NCBI GenBank assembly: GCA_019420275.1
Contig: JAHZHN010000004.1
Coordinates: 1 to 64,000, forward strand
Length of the DNA stretch: 64,000 bases
DNA from: Clostridiales bacterium
Lineage (GTDB): Bacteria; Bacillota; Clostridia; Lachnospirales; Lachnospiraceae
Reading direction: 5' to 3'
Made by a program: the position numbers and the translations under genes. The notes below the pieces were generated by a model. That model was not told the DNA's origin. It ran no database searches and saw only the letters and a list, made by a program, of their open reading frames with translations. This document shows, piece by piece, positions 34,201 to 43,339 of the stretch (its first letter is position 1; each line of letters begins with the position of its first letter).

Positions 34201-34289
34201 ATATTACAGAAAGACTGCAGGAGACATTTTTTTGAAAAGTTCCGCCTGAAGAAGATAAAAGATAGATCATAAAGAAAAGGAGTATTGAG

Positions 34290-36035
34290 ATGTCAGATTT
34301 ATACCGTTCCAGAACGATGGATCAGATTTCAGAAGCCGATATCGGAGAAGAATTAAAGATTGCCGGATGGGTCGAGAATATTCGTGACCACGGCGGTGTT
34401 TCATTTATTGATTTAAGAGATATGTATGGGGTAATGCAGGTAGTGTTAAGAGATACAAGTCTTCTGGACAATATAAGAAAAGAAGAGTGCCTGTCTATTG
34501 AAGGAGTGGTTCAGCATAGGGATGAGGAAACTTACAATCCAAAAATCCCGACAGGAACCATTGAGCTGGAAGCTCATAAGATCAATATTTTAGGAAAAGT
34601 TTACAGAGATCTTCCATTTGAGATCGCAACTTCTAAAGAAATCAGAGAAGATGTTCGTCTGAAGTATCGTTATCTGGATATGAGAAACCGTAAAGTAAAA
34701 GACAACATTCTGTTCCGCTCCAAGGTGACTCGTTTCTTAAGAGATAAAATGGAAGAACTTGGATTTATCGATATTCAGACCCCGATTTTGTGTGCATCTT
34801 CTCCGGAAGGAGCAAGAGATTATGTGGTTCCTTCCAGAAAATACAAAGGGAAGTTTTATGCTCTCCCACAGGCGCCGCAGCAGTATAAGCAGCTTTTGAT
34901 GGTGTCAGGAATTGACAAGTATTATCAGATCGCACCTTGCTTCCGTGATGAGGATGCCCGTGCAGATCGTTCTCCGGGAGAATTTTATCAGCTGGATTTT
35001 GAGATGGCATTTGCAACACAGGAAGATGTTTTTAAAGTAGGTGAAGAAGTTCTGACAGCCGCATTTAAAGAGTTTGCTCCAAAAGGTTCCGTGGTAACAG
35101 AAGCACCTTATCCAATTTACAGCTACAAAGAAGCAATGCTTCAGTTTGGAACAGATAAGCCAGATCTGCGCAATCCTCTGAGAATTGTAGATGTGACGGA
35201 ATTTTTCCAGAGATGTACTTTCAAGCCGTTCCATGGACAGACAGTACGTGCGATCAATGTACATGCCAAATTGTCCAAAGGACAGCATGAAAAACTCTTA
35301 AAATTTGCTCAGTCCATCGGAATGGGAGGACTTGGATATCTGGAAGTAAAAGAAGAAATGAAGTATAAAGGGCCGATTGATAAATTTATTCCGGATGATA
35401 TGAAAATGGAACTGGCAGAAATGGCCGGGCTGTCTGTCGGAGATACGATTTTCTTTATTGCAGCACCAGAAAAAGCAGCCAATCTTTTTGCGGGACAGAT
35501 CCGTGATGAATTAGGAAAGAGACTGGATCTGCTGGAGAAGAACGCATATCGTTTCTGTTATATCAATGATTTCCCAATGTATGAAATTGATGAAGAGACA
35601 GGAAAACTTGGATTTACACATAATCCATTCTCTATGCCGCAGGGCGGACTGGAAGCATTGAATGAGAAAGATCCGCTGGAAATTCTTGCTTATCAGTATG
35701 ACATCGTCTGCAATGGAGTGGAATTATCCTCCGGAGCAGTCAGAAACCATGACATGGAGATTATGGAGAAAGCATTTGAAATTGCAGGATATGAGAAAGA
35801 AACATTAAAAGAAAAATTTGGTGCCCTCTATAATGCATTCCAGTTTGGAGCACCGCCTCATGCAGGAATGGCTCCGGGACTTGACCGTATGATCATGCTG
35901 CTTCGAGGAGAAGAAAATATCCGAGAAGTCATTGCCTTCCCAATGAGCGGAACAGCACAGGATCTTATGTGCGGGGCTCCAAATGAAATCACGGAACAGC
36001 AGCTTCGTGAAGTGCATATTAAGGTCAGGGATTAA
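34290..36035 (+). CDS. aspS: Aspartyl-tRNA synthetase
   Basis: 581 aa, the bacterial type. An OB anticodon-binding domain (GWVENIRDHGGVSFIDLRD), class II motif 2 (FRDEDARADRSPGEFYQLDFEM), the GAD insertion (about 290-415), and motif 3 near the end (GAPPHAGMAPGLDRM). It charges tRNA-Asp with aspartate. Upstream T-box control by tRNA-Asp fits. AAAGGAG lies 8 nt before the ATG. Confidence 0.97.
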   Translation: MSDLYRSRTMDQISEADIGEELKIAGWVENIRDHGGVSFIDLRDMYGVMQVVLRDTSLLDNIRKEECLSIEGVVQHRDEETYNPKIPTGTIELEAHKINILGKVYRDLPFEIATSKEIREDVRLKYRYLDMRNRKVKDNILFRSKVTRFLRDKMEELGFIDIQTPILCASSPEGARDYVVPSRKYKGKFYALPQAPQQYKQLLMVSGIDKYYQIAPCFRDEDARADRSPGEFYQLDFEMAFATQEDVFKVGEEVLTAAFKEFAPKGSVVTEAPYPIYSYKEAMLQFGTDKPDLRNPLRIVDVTEFFQRCTFKPFHGQTVRAINVHAKLSKGQHEKLLKFAQSIGMGGLGYLEVKEEMKYKGPIDKFIPDDMKMELAEMAGLSVGDTIFFIAAPEKAANLFAGQIRDELGKRLDLLEKNAYRFCYINDFPMYEIDEETGKLGFTHNPFSMPQGGLEALNEKDPLEILAYQYDIVCNGVELSSGAVRNHDMEIMEKAFEIAGYEKETLKEKFGALYNAFQFGAPPHAGMAPGLDRMIMLLRGEENIREVIAFPMSGTAQDLMCGAPNEITEQQLREVHIKVRD

Positions 36036-36159
36036 GTGAAAAAAATATATAAAAGCGAACAGGAAGCAGAGACCGCAGGGGATCTGCTTCTTTTTGTCAG
36101 TGGAAAAACAGGGACCTTTTGCCGGCAGTATTCATAGACTAAGAAAAAAGGAGTTATTT

Positions 36160-36630
36160 ATGAAAAAATGCTGGTGTGAGAAATTTGGAAGGGATCCGCA
36201 GGAGTCTTGCTGTCCGGAATTTTATGCACAATATGGGACAATCGGCAGATATCCGTCAGGAAATTATCTTTCATTTTATGAGGTGTTTCGGGAAGGAACC
36301 GAGATTTCACTGGAGGAAGATCAAAGGATCATTCTTCAGCCAGGGTATCTGTATTTGATTGATTATGTGTTTTTGGCAACAACGGGAAGTCAGCAGCGGC
36401 TGCAGATTCTTCCTTATATTAATCAGCAGCCGGGACTGCTCTATTCTGTTTTTTCTATTTCTGGAAATGAAGACAATGTTTCGGCAGCAGCCTCTTTTAC
36501 GACCAATGCGGCTTGGAATGACGCAGCACAGCTGGAATTTCGTGTGACTGCGGGAAATGAATCAGGAACGGTCAGTGCGGATCTTCAGGGTGCGGTATCA
36601 GTGACTCCGCTGATTCGAAAAAGAGAATAG
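36160..36630 (+). CDS. Spore-surface/BclA-C-terminal-like jelly-roll protein
   Basis: 156 aa from ATG 36160 with AAAAAAGGAG upstream (a frame back to 36094 lacks such a site). The N terminus is Cys-rich (CWCEKFGRDPQESCC). Residues 40-150 read as a C1q/TNF-like beta sandwich as in exosporium collagen-like proteins: GTEISLEEDQRIILQPGYLYLIDYVF, LPYINQQPGLLYS, ASFTTNAAWNDAAQLEF. There is no collagen repeat and no signal peptide, as in many clostridial spore-coat proteins. The function is inferred. Confidence 0.6.
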   Translation: MKKCWCEKFGRDPQESCCPEFYAQYGTIGRYPSGNYLSFYEVFREGTEISLEEDQRIILQPGYLYLIDYVFLATTGSQQRLQILPYINQQPGLLYSVFSISGNEDNVSAAASFTTNAAWNDAAQLEFRVTAGNESGTVSADLQGAVSVTPLIRKRE

Positions 36631-36757
36631 AAAATATATTTTGTTTGAGAAGAAAAACATGGTAAGATAAGAAGTAAGAAGAAATATCAGATCAGAATGG
36701 ATGTCTCTGCCAGATTGGGCAGCAGGACAGAATCCAAAGAGGAAGGAGCTGTATATT

Positions 36758-38146
36758 ATGGCAGTTATAGGAGCAGTTATGGTCCCGCACCCGCCGCTGA
36801 TCATTCCGGAAGTGGGACGGGGAGAAGAAAAAGCAATACAAAAAACAATCGATGCCTATCATCAGGCAGCGAAAGAGATTGCAGCTCTTCAGCCGGAGAC
36901 GCTTGTTGTTGCAACACCACATTCGATTATGTATGGAGATTATTTCCATATTTCTCCAGGATATGATGCCAGTGGGGATTTTGGACAGTTTCGGGCAGCG
37001 GGAGTCAGGATCCATACAAATTATGATACGGATTTTATCGAGGAGTTATGTGCCGAGGCAGATGAGCATGGCTTTATGGCGGGAACGCTCGGAGAGAGAG
37101 ATCCCAGTCTGGATCATGGGATGATGATTCCTCTTTATTTTATCGATCAGGAATATACAGATTACCAGACGGTCCGCATTGGACTGTCCGGTCTGTCCTT
37201 CGCAGATCATTATACTCTGGGACAGTATATTCAGGAAACAGCCAGCCGGCTGGGCAGGCGGACCGTAATTGTGGCAAGCGGAGATTTGTCACACCGGCTG
37301 AAGGAGGACGGTCCCTATGGATATCAGGAAGAAGGTCCCCAGTATGATAAAAAAATTATGGAAGTAATGGGAAGTGGGGATTTTGGCCAGCTGTTTGAAT
37401 TTTCCGAGAACTTTTGCCAAAAAGCAGGAGAGTGCGGCCATCGTTCTTTTCTGATTCTTGCGGGAGCTATGGACCGGATAAAAGTTAAGACGGAAGTATT
37501 GTCTTATGAGGGACCATTTGGAGTTGGTTATGGTATCTGCACGTTTCGGGCAGAGGGACCGGATGAAAACAGGAATTTTAAGGATCAGTACGAAGAACGC
37601 CAGAGAGAAAAGATGAGAGAAAAAAAAGAACGGGAGGATGCCTATGTCCGACTGGCGAGGAAGTCTCTGGAAGGATATATGATCAAAAGAGTTCCAATCG
37701 AGATCCCGGATGATGTTCCGCAGGAGATGCTGGAGAAGAGGGCGGGAGTTTTTGTATCGCTTAAGAAAGACGGAAGGCTTAGAGGATGCATTGGAACCAT
37801 TGCTCCAACGACAGGATCAGTGGCAGAAGAAATCATCCAGAATGCGGTCAGCGCTGCAGTCAGTGACCGAAGATTCCCGGAAGTTTCCTATGAAGAACTT
37901 CCATATCTGGAATATAGCGTAGATGTGCTGAACTCTCCGGAAGAAATTCAGACACCGGATTTGCTGGATGTGAAAAAATATGGTCTGATTATAACCAAAG
38001 GAAGAAAGCGCGGGCTTCTGCTTCCGAATTTGGAAGGCGTTGATACGGTGGAAGAACAGATTGCCATTACAAAGCAGAAGGCGGGAATTGCAGAAGACGA
38101 TGATGACGTGCAGATGCAGCGGTTTGAAGTTGTCAGACACAGGTGA
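36758..38146 (+). CDS. Memo-AMMECR1 fusion (AmmeMemoRadiSam system)
   Basis: 462 aa from ATG 36758 behind AAGGAG (an ATG at 36701 is less likely). Residues 1-265 form a Memo/catechol-dioxygenase-like domain: VMVPHPPLIIPEVG, TLVVATPHSIMYGDYFH, DHGMMIPLYF, VASGDLSHRL and GECGHRSFLILAGAM. Residues 300-460 form an AMMECR1 domain: LARKSLEGYM, GVFVSLKKDGRLRGCIGT, AAVSDRRFPEVSYEELPYLEYSVDVL and GLLLPNLEGVDT. The radical SAM partner overlaps or abuts its stop. The three-part system is conserved from archaea to humans (Memo1, AMMECR1) and its bacterial reaction is unsettled. Confidence 0.93.
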   Translation: MAVIGAVMVPHPPLIIPEVGRGEEKAIQKTIDAYHQAAKEIAALQPETLVVATPHSIMYGDYFHISPGYDASGDFGQFRAAGVRIHTNYDTDFIEELCAEADEHGFMAGTLGERDPSLDHGMMIPLYFIDQEYTDYQTVRIGLSGLSFADHYTLGQYIQETASRLGRRTVIVASGDLSHRLKEDGPYGYQEEGPQYDKKIMEVMGSGDFGQLFEFSENFCQKAGECGHRSFLILAGAMDRIKVKTEVLSYEGPFGVGYGICTFRAEGPDENRNFKDQYEERQREKMREKKEREDAYVRLARKSLEGYMIKRVPIEIPDDVPQEMLEKRAGVFVSLKKDGRLRGCIGTIAPTTGSVAEEIIQNAVSAAVSDRRFPEVSYEELPYLEYSVDVLNSPEEIQTPDLLDVKKYGLIITKGRKRGLLLPNLEGVDTVEEQIAITKQKAGIAEDDDDVQMQRFEVVRHR

Positions 38147-38151
38147 TGCCT

Positions 38152-38982
38152 ATGAGTGAAATAATTTGTAAATTATGTATGCATCACTGCCGGCTGAATG
38201 ACGGGCAGACAGGAAGATGCAGAGCAAGACGAAATGTGAGCGGAAGAATTATCTGCTGCAATTATGGAAAGATTACCTCACTGGCGCTGGATCCCATTGA
38301 GAAAAAACCTTTGAGACAGTTTTATCCGGGAAGCCATATTTTATCCGTAGGAAGTTTTGGCTGTAATTTGTCCTGTCCTTTCTGCCAGAATCATGAAATA
38401 TCCATGAAATCAGAAGAGGAAGTGCAAAGTGTATATGTTTCTCCCCAGGCATTGTGTGAACGGGCTCTGCAGATGGTGCCTTATGGCAATATCGGCGTGG
38501 CGTTTACTTATAATGAGCCGATGATTGGATATGAGTATGTAAGAGATACTGCCCGGTGCTGCCGCAAAGAAGAATTAAAAACAGTAGTAGTGACAAATGG
38601 TTCCGTTTTGACGGAAGAGACGAAAGCGATGTTTCCGCTGATCGATGCGTGGAATATTGATCTGAAGGGATTTCATGAGGAATATTACCGGAAGCTTGGA
38701 GGATCTTTAGAGATCGTAAAGGATTTTATATGCCGGGCAAGAGAGTTTGGACATGTGGAACTTACGACACTGATAGTTCCGGGAGAGAACGACAGGGAAG
38801 AAGAGATGGAAGCCATGGCAGCCTGGATCGCGTCAGTCGATCCAAAGATTGTTCTTCATGTAACGAGATTTTTCCCAAACTGGAAAATGCGGGACACAGA
38901 ACCGACGAATGTGGATAAAGTATATCGCCTGGCGGAAATTGCAGGAAGATATTTGGAGTATGTATATACAGGAAATTGTTAA
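38152..38982 (+). CDS. AmmeMemoRadiSam radical SAM enzyme
   Basis: 276 aa from ATG 38152 (AGGTG 6 nt upstream; ATG 38146, overlapping the previous TGA, is an alternative). CKLCMHHCRL at the N terminus is an extra Cys cluster. CNLSCPFCQNHE is the radical SAM CxxxCxxC motif for the 4Fe-4S cluster. GVAFTYNEPMIG, DLKGFHEEYY and RFFPNWKMRDTEPT follow as in PflA-like activases of this subgroup. Tightly coupled to the Memo-AMMECR1 fusion; it may act on a protein or small molecule. Substrate unknown. Confidence 0.92.
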   Translation: MSEIICKLCMHHCRLNDGQTGRCRARRNVSGRIICCNYGKITSLALDPIEKKPLRQFYPGSHILSVGSFGCNLSCPFCQNHEISMKSEEEVQSVYVSPQALCERALQMVPYGNIGVAFTYNEPMIGYEYVRDTARCCRKEELKTVVVTNGSVLTEETKAMFPLIDAWNIDLKGFHEEYYRKLGGSLEIVKDFICRAREFGHVELTTLIVPGENDREEEMEAMAAWIASVDPKIVLHVTRFFPNWKMRDTEPTNVDKVYRLAEIAGRYLEYVYTGNC

Positions 38983-39012
38983 ATTGTCAGGATCAGATGG
39001 AGGTATGAAAAG

Positions 39013-39474
39013 ATGAATGGATTAGTAAGCGCATGTCTTCTTGGTGTAAAGTGCAAATATAATCAAGGCAGCAATGATTCAGATGAGATAACAGACCTTC
39101 TGAAACAATACCATTTGATTCCAATCTGTCCGGAAATTATGGGAGGGCTTCCGACGCCGCGGCTTCCGGCGGAAGTCTGCGCAGACAGAGTGATAACGAA
39201 AGACGGAAGGGATGTAACGGAACAGTTCCGTCAGGGAGCCAGGGAGGCTTTGAAGCTGGCAAAACTATATAACTGCCGTTTTGCAGTTTTAAAAGAAAGG
39301 AGCCCATCCTGCGGAAGCGGGAAAATATATGACGGTACATTTACAAAAACATTGACAAGCGGTGACGGAGTGACTGCACAGCTTCTCAAAGAACATGGAA
39401 TTCTTGTGCTTGGAGAAAATACACCGTGTCTTGGAGAAGTTTTGCGCGAGAAAGGAAAAGACGATGAATGTTAA
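39013..39474 (+). CDS. DUF523 protein
   Basis: 153 aa. LVSACLLGVKCKYNQGSN, ICPEIMGGLPTPRLPAE, and LKERSPSCGSGKIYDGTFT are the DUF523 hallmarks, with conserved Cys in SACLLG, ICPE and PSCG. A thiol- or metal-based function is likely but unknown; some larger relatives (YbgA fusions) occur near DNA-repair genes. GGAGGTATG precedes the ATG. The stop overlaps the hydrolase start by 11 nt, so the two are coupled. Confidence 0.88.
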   Translation: MNGLVSACLLGVKCKYNQGSNDSDEITDLLKQYHLIPICPEIMGGLPTPRLPAEVCADRVITKDGRDVTEQFRQGAREALKLAKLYNCRFAVLKERSPSCGSGKIYDGTFTKTLTSGDGVTAQLLKEHGILVLGENTPCLGEVLREKGKDDEC

Positions 39475-40396
39475 AAGAATCAGACAGATCGTATCCGGGA
39501 TCGCCGTACTGACGGGTGCGGCATCTTTTTCTGTTTTCCAATATGCGATCTGCAGAAAAAAGAAACAGCCGGATGTCAGAAGAAAGAAAAAATGGAAACC
39601 GTACCTGGATTTTGTTTTGGAAGAACAAAAATGGGTAAAACGACATCATGGAAGAAAACAGGAAATCATATCTGGGGATGGATTAAAACTTCGGGCGATG
39701 TATATTCCAAGAAAAAATGCAAAAGGTATTATCATATGTATGCATGGATACCATTCAGAAGTAGACATCGAATTTGTTCCGGAAGTGCGGTTTTTATGGA
39801 ATCTGGGGTATGGTATTTTGCTGCCGTGGCAGAGAAGCCACGGACAAAGTGAAGGCAGATATATCACTTACGGCGTTAAAGAACGGTATGACTGTAAAAG
39901 ATGGATTCAGTATGCCAATGAGCAGCTGGGTGCGAAAGATAAAAATGTATTCTTATGTGGTATTTCCATGGGATGCGCTACCGTGCTGATGGCAGCAGGA
40001 CTGAAACTTCCTGGAAATGTCAAAGGAATCATTGCTGACTGTGGCTTTACATCTCCATGGGAGATTATACGTCATGTGATAAAGACCAAATATCATCTTC
40101 CGCCGTATCCTCTGCTGTTTTTCCTGGATGCCATCTGCCGGATTGCTGCCGGATTTAGCCTGAAAGAGGCGTCAGCGCAGGAAGCAGTGAGAAAAAACAA
40201 GATACCAGTTCTGTTTATCCATGGTGATGAAGATAAATATGTGCCTGTCTGGATGACTTACAGCAATTATGAAGCGTGCGTGGCTGAAAAAGAGCTTTAT
40301 ATTGTGCATGGAGCTGCACACGCACTGGCATTTTCTTACGACAGAAAGGAAGGAAGCAGGCGAATCAGAAATTTTATACAACGATATGAGAGGTGA
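39464..40396 (+). CDS. Membrane-anchored alpha/beta hydrolase
   Basis: 310 aa from ATG 39464 with AAAGGAAAAG upstream. One N-terminal membrane helix (IVSGIAVLTGAASFSVFQYAI, given here as residues 9-29) is followed by a basic patch. The hydrolase domain has MHGYHS (oxyanion), nucleophile elbow GISMGCA (Ser), HGDEDKYVP (Asp) and HGAAHALAF (His). It fits the YqkD/BAAT-like group of clostridial hydrolases; substrate unknown. The start lies in the last codons of DUF523. Confidence 0.85.
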   Translation: MNVKRIRQIVSGIAVLTGAASFSVFQYAICRKKKQPDVRRKKKWKPYLDFVLEEQKWVKRHHGRKQEIISGDGLKLRAMYIPRKNAKGIIICMHGYHSEVDIEFVPEVRFLWNLGYGILLPWQRSHGQSEGRYITYGVKERYDCKRWIQYANEQLGAKDKNVFLCGISMGCATVLMAAGLKLPGNVKGIIADCGFTSPWEIIRHVIKTKYHLPPYPLLFFLDAICRIAAGFSLKEASAQEAVRKNKIPVLFIHGDEDKYVPVWMTYSNYEACVAEKELYIVHGAAHALAFSYDRKEGSRRIRNFIQRYER

Positions 40397-40401
40397 CAGC
40401 A

Positions 40402-41802
40402 ATGAAGAACAAGTATGATGTGATTATGATTGGAGCCGGACCGTCTGCAATTTTCTGTGCCTATGAGCTGATGCAGAAACGCCCGGATACAAAAATATTA
40501 ATGATTGAAAAGGGAAGAAGGATTGAGCAGAGAAAATGTCCGAAGAGAGATACGAAAGTGTGTGTTGGATGTCAGCCGTGTTCGATTACTACGGGCTTTG
40601 CCGGTGCAGGAGCATTTTCCGACGGCAAGTTGTCTCTGTCTCCTGATGTAGGAGGAAATCTGCCGGAAATTCTTGGATATGAACGAACGACCGAGCTGCT
40701 GAGGGAATCAGATCAGATTTATCTTCAATTTGGAGCGGATACTAAAGTTTATGGAATCAACGAAGAAAAAGAAATTGCAAAAATCAGGAAAAAGGCAATT
40801 CAGGCCAATTTAAAGCTGATCGAGTGTCCGATCCGTCACCTTGGAACAGAAGAAGGATATAAAATATATGCAAGACTTCAAAAACATCTTCTGGAATGCG
40901 GTGTGGAAATGCAGTTTTTGACTATGGTAAAAGATATCCTGATTGAAGATGGAAGAGCAGCCGGTGTTGTAACGGATCAGGGTGAAACATTTCTGGCGGA
41001 TGAGATCATAGCCGCAGTAGGCCGGGAAGGATCTGAATGGCTGAGTGACATCTGCAGAAAATATGGAATCGAGACTCAGGTAGGAACGGTTGATGTTGGT
41101 GTCCGTGTGGAAGTGAGAGATGAGATCATGGAGGAATTAAATCAGAGTCTCTATGAAGCGAAACTGATTTATTATACGCCAACCTTTGATGACAAAGTAA
41201 GGGTTTTTTGCAGCAATCCATCCGGAGAGGTCGCAACAGAATATTATGAGAACGGTTTGGCCGTGGTAAACGGACATGCCTATAAGGCCAAAGATCATAA
41301 GACAAGCAATACAAATTTTGCTCTTCTGGTATCCAAAAATTTTACCAAGCCGTTTAAGGAACCGATTCAGTATGGAAAACATATTGCTCAGCTGAGCAAT
41401 ATGCTCTGTGACGGAAAAATCCTGGTGCAGCGGTTTGGAGATTTTATCAGGGGAAGAAGGACAACGGAAGAGCGTCTGGTGAGAAATAATATTACTCCAA
41501 CGTTAAAGGATGCGGTGCCGGGAGATCTGTCTCTGGTATTTCCGTACAGGATCATGAAAGATATCGAAGAAATGATCTATGCGCTGGATGAGGTGACGCC
41601 GGGAATGGCAAGTGATGAAACGCTGCTTTATGGTGTGGAAGTCAAATTTTATTCAAATAAGATTCTTGTAGATCAGAATTTTGAGACAAATATCCAGGGA
41701 CTGCATGCAATCGGAGATGGAGCTTCTGTGACAAGAGGCCTTCAGCAGGCATCTGCCAATGGCTTAAGTGTTGCAAAGAGTCTGCTGGAAAAATGGAAAT
41801 AA
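40402..41802 (+). CDS. FAD-dependent dehydrogenase (COG2509-like)
   Basis: 466 aa from ATG 40402, AGAGG 8 nt upstream. YDVIMIGAGPSAIFCAYEL is the FAD dinucleotide fold. CPKRDTKVCVGCQPCSITTGF is a Cys-rich segment typical of this clostridial family, followed by GAGAFSDGKLSLSPDVGG. IQGLHAIGDGASVTRGLQQ is the C-terminal FAD motif. Substrate unknown; these flavoproteins are thought to be dehydrogenases of unsaturated or hydroxy substrates. Five nt after the hydrolase stop, so same operon. Confidence 0.85.
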   Translation: MKNKYDVIMIGAGPSAIFCAYELMQKRPDTKILMIEKGRRIEQRKCPKRDTKVCVGCQPCSITTGFAGAGAFSDGKLSLSPDVGGNLPEILGYERTTELLRESDQIYLQFGADTKVYGINEEKEIAKIRKKAIQANLKLIECPIRHLGTEEGYKIYARLQKHLLECGVEMQFLTMVKDILIEDGRAAGVVTDQGETFLADEIIAAVGREGSEWLSDICRKYGIETQVGTVDVGVRVEVRDEIMEELNQSLYEAKLIYYTPTFDDKVRVFCSNPSGEVATEYYENGLAVVNGHAYKAKDHKTSNTNFALLVSKNFTKPFKEPIQYGKHIAQLSNMLCDGKILVQRFGDFIRGRRTTEERLVRNNITPTLKDAVPGDLSLVFPYRIMKDIEEMIYALDEVTPGMASDETLLYGVEVKFYSNKILVDQNFETNIQGLHAIGDGASVTRGLQQASANGLSVAKSLLEKWK

Positions 41803-41848
41803 AAAAAGATCTGGGACAAGCCAATCAGCCTGCCTCCGGATCTTTTTT
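41801..41848. terminator. Bidirectional terminator
   Basis: AAAAAAGATC pairs with GATCTTTTTT across a 27-nt loop containing a partial inner stem. It overlaps the end of the PHP gene on the other strand. Confidence 0.6.
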
Positions 41849-42706
41849 AGATGTTTTCTTTTCATAGTAGGCTTTGTTGGCCTTTTTGCCAGCATCAATC
41901 AGCCGCTCCAGTCCTTCCTGAGGACAGAGGAAACTTCCGAGAGGATATGGCGTTGTTGTATACAGACCATGAAAATCTGTTCCCCCGGTCATGAAAAGAT
42001 CATGTTCTTTGCAAAGAACACGGATTTGTTCCATGGTTTTTTCGTCATTGCGCGGATGGTTTAATTCAATCCCGTCCATCATATGATCTTCAATCATCAT
42101 TTCCATAAGCATTGGATTTTTATACTGTCCAGGATGAGCAAGTACAGGAACGCCGCCGCAGGAACGAATCAGATTCACTGCTTCCATGGCATCCATATAG
42201 TTTGTCTGAAATTTATGAGGACTGCCTGGATGAAAAAGCTTTTTATGAAGTTCTCCAATTGGCTGTCCGGTATATCCCATGAGGGATAAAACCTGCATGA
42301 TATGGGTATAGTAAATCCCTGTACTCTGTCTGGAAGCTTCATAGAGCTGATCCATCGTGACTGGATATTCATCCATCAGAGATTGATAGGAATGAATCAC
42401 AGAGTCAGTAAAAATTTTCAAATCTTTGTCCAGCCGCTTTTGAAGGCGCTTGGTGTCAGCAGGATAATAGCACAAAAGATGGACGTTGATGCCGGTTTCT
42501 TTGTGCCGGGCAGTAATTTCTGCAGCTGGAATCACATGAAGATTCAGCTGCTCTCCCAGTGCCAGAGCAGCAGGGATGGAGTGAGTAGATTCATGATCAG
42601 CGATTGCGATGTAGTCCAGGTGAATTCTTGAGGCATAGTGCAGAAGCTGGTCAATATCCATTGCACCGTCAGATAATACAGTGTGGCAGTGTAAATCGGC
42701 TTTCAT
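41825..42706 (-). CDS. PHP-domain phosphoesterase
   Basis: 293 aa. MKADLHCHTVLSDGAMD and IAIADHEST are the first two PHP metal motifs; PAAEITARH, CGGVPVLAHPGQYKN, DGIELNHPRND and GGTDFHG complete the trinuclear site. It belongs to the YciV/TrpH group, which hydrolyses 3',5'-bisphosphate nucleosides or trims RNA 5' ends. AAAGGAGAA stands before the ATG. The MarR gene lies 57 nt upstream on the same strand, so they may share a transcript. Confidence 0.88.
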   Translation of the reverse strand: MKADLHCHTVLSDGAMDIDQLLHYASRIHLDYIAIADHESTHSIPAALALGEQLNLHVIPAAEITARHKETGINVHLLCYYPADTKRLQKRLDKDLKIFTDSVIHSYQSLMDEYPVTMDQLYEASRQSTGIYYTHIMQVLSLMGYTGQPIGELHKKLFHPGSPHKFQTNYMDAMEAVNLIRSCGGVPVLAHPGQYKNPMLMEMMIEDHMMDGIELNHPRNDEKTMEQIRVLCKEHDLFMTGGTDFHGLYTTTPYPLGSFLCPQEGLERLIDAGKKANKAYYEKKTSKKDPEAG

Positions 42707-42762
42707 AAAATTCTCCTTTCAAGTTAAATCGATCATTATTGTGTGTAAAAGAACTCTTGGAA

Positions 42763-43185
42763 TTATTCTAATTTCCTGAGAATATTCAGGATGTCGTCTA
42801 CCGCGCGGTGAAAGATTTTCTGGTCTTCCTGGGAGAGCATCCCAAATTTACTGGCGAGGCGTTCTTTGACAAGACGCTGCTCTTCTTTGATAAAGGATTG
42901 TCCCTGCGGGGTAAGACGAATATAGACTTTTCGTCGGTTGTCTCCCTGATGAAACTTAAAGACATATCCCTCTTTTACGAGAGGAGCCACAGCCCGGGTC
43001 GTCTGTTCTTTGGAAGAGGCAATGTAGGCTGCAACCTGGGACATATTCAGATATTCTCTGCTGTAAAGAGTAAATAAAATCAGCATTTGAGTTCTGGTAA
43101 AGATAACAGAATGCAGATCAATGGTGTTAAAAAGAAGTTTTTGCACCACTGGGAATATTTCCATAAGCGCAGAGATGTTTTTCAT
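42763..43185 (-). CDS. MarR-family transcriptional regulator
   Basis: 140 aa from ATG 43185; AAAGGAGG lies 11 nt upstream on the minus strand. A frame extending to 43224 covers that ribosome site and is rejected. The winged HTH shows LNMSQVAAYIASSKEQTTRAVAPLVKEGYV and GDNRRKVYIRLTPQG (wing). The flanking helices form the dimer. Divergent from citrate synthase; TTGA/TCAA dyads lie between them. Confidence 0.88.
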   Translation of the reverse strand: MKNISALMEIFPVVQKLLFNTIDLHSVIFTRTQMLILFTLYSREYLNMSQVAAYIASSKEQTTRAVAPLVKEGYVFKFHQGDNRRKVYIRLTPQGQSFIKEEQRLVKERLASKFGMLSQEDQKIFHRAVDDILNILRKLE

Positions 43186-43252
43186 AGATTTCGAATCCTC
43201 CTTTGTATATTGAAATCTGACCAATATTTATTATATCATTTTGTCTCGGAAG

Positions 43253-43307
43253 GTCAACGATTGACAAAAATCAAATAAAAGCGTAAAATTGTATTGATAA
43301 AAATCAA
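43253..43307. promoter_or_regulatory. MarR-type dyads and promoter before citrate synthase
   Basis: GTCAACGATTGAC (43253-43265) is a perfect dyad. TTGACAAAAATCAA (43261-43274) and TTGATAAAAATCAA (43294-43307) repeat the same half-sites with a 33-bp period. TTGACA at 43261 doubles as a -35 box. Confidence 0.6.
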
Positions 43308-43339
43308 CTTTTAGGTAACGTAAGGAGGGAACTGGAAAA

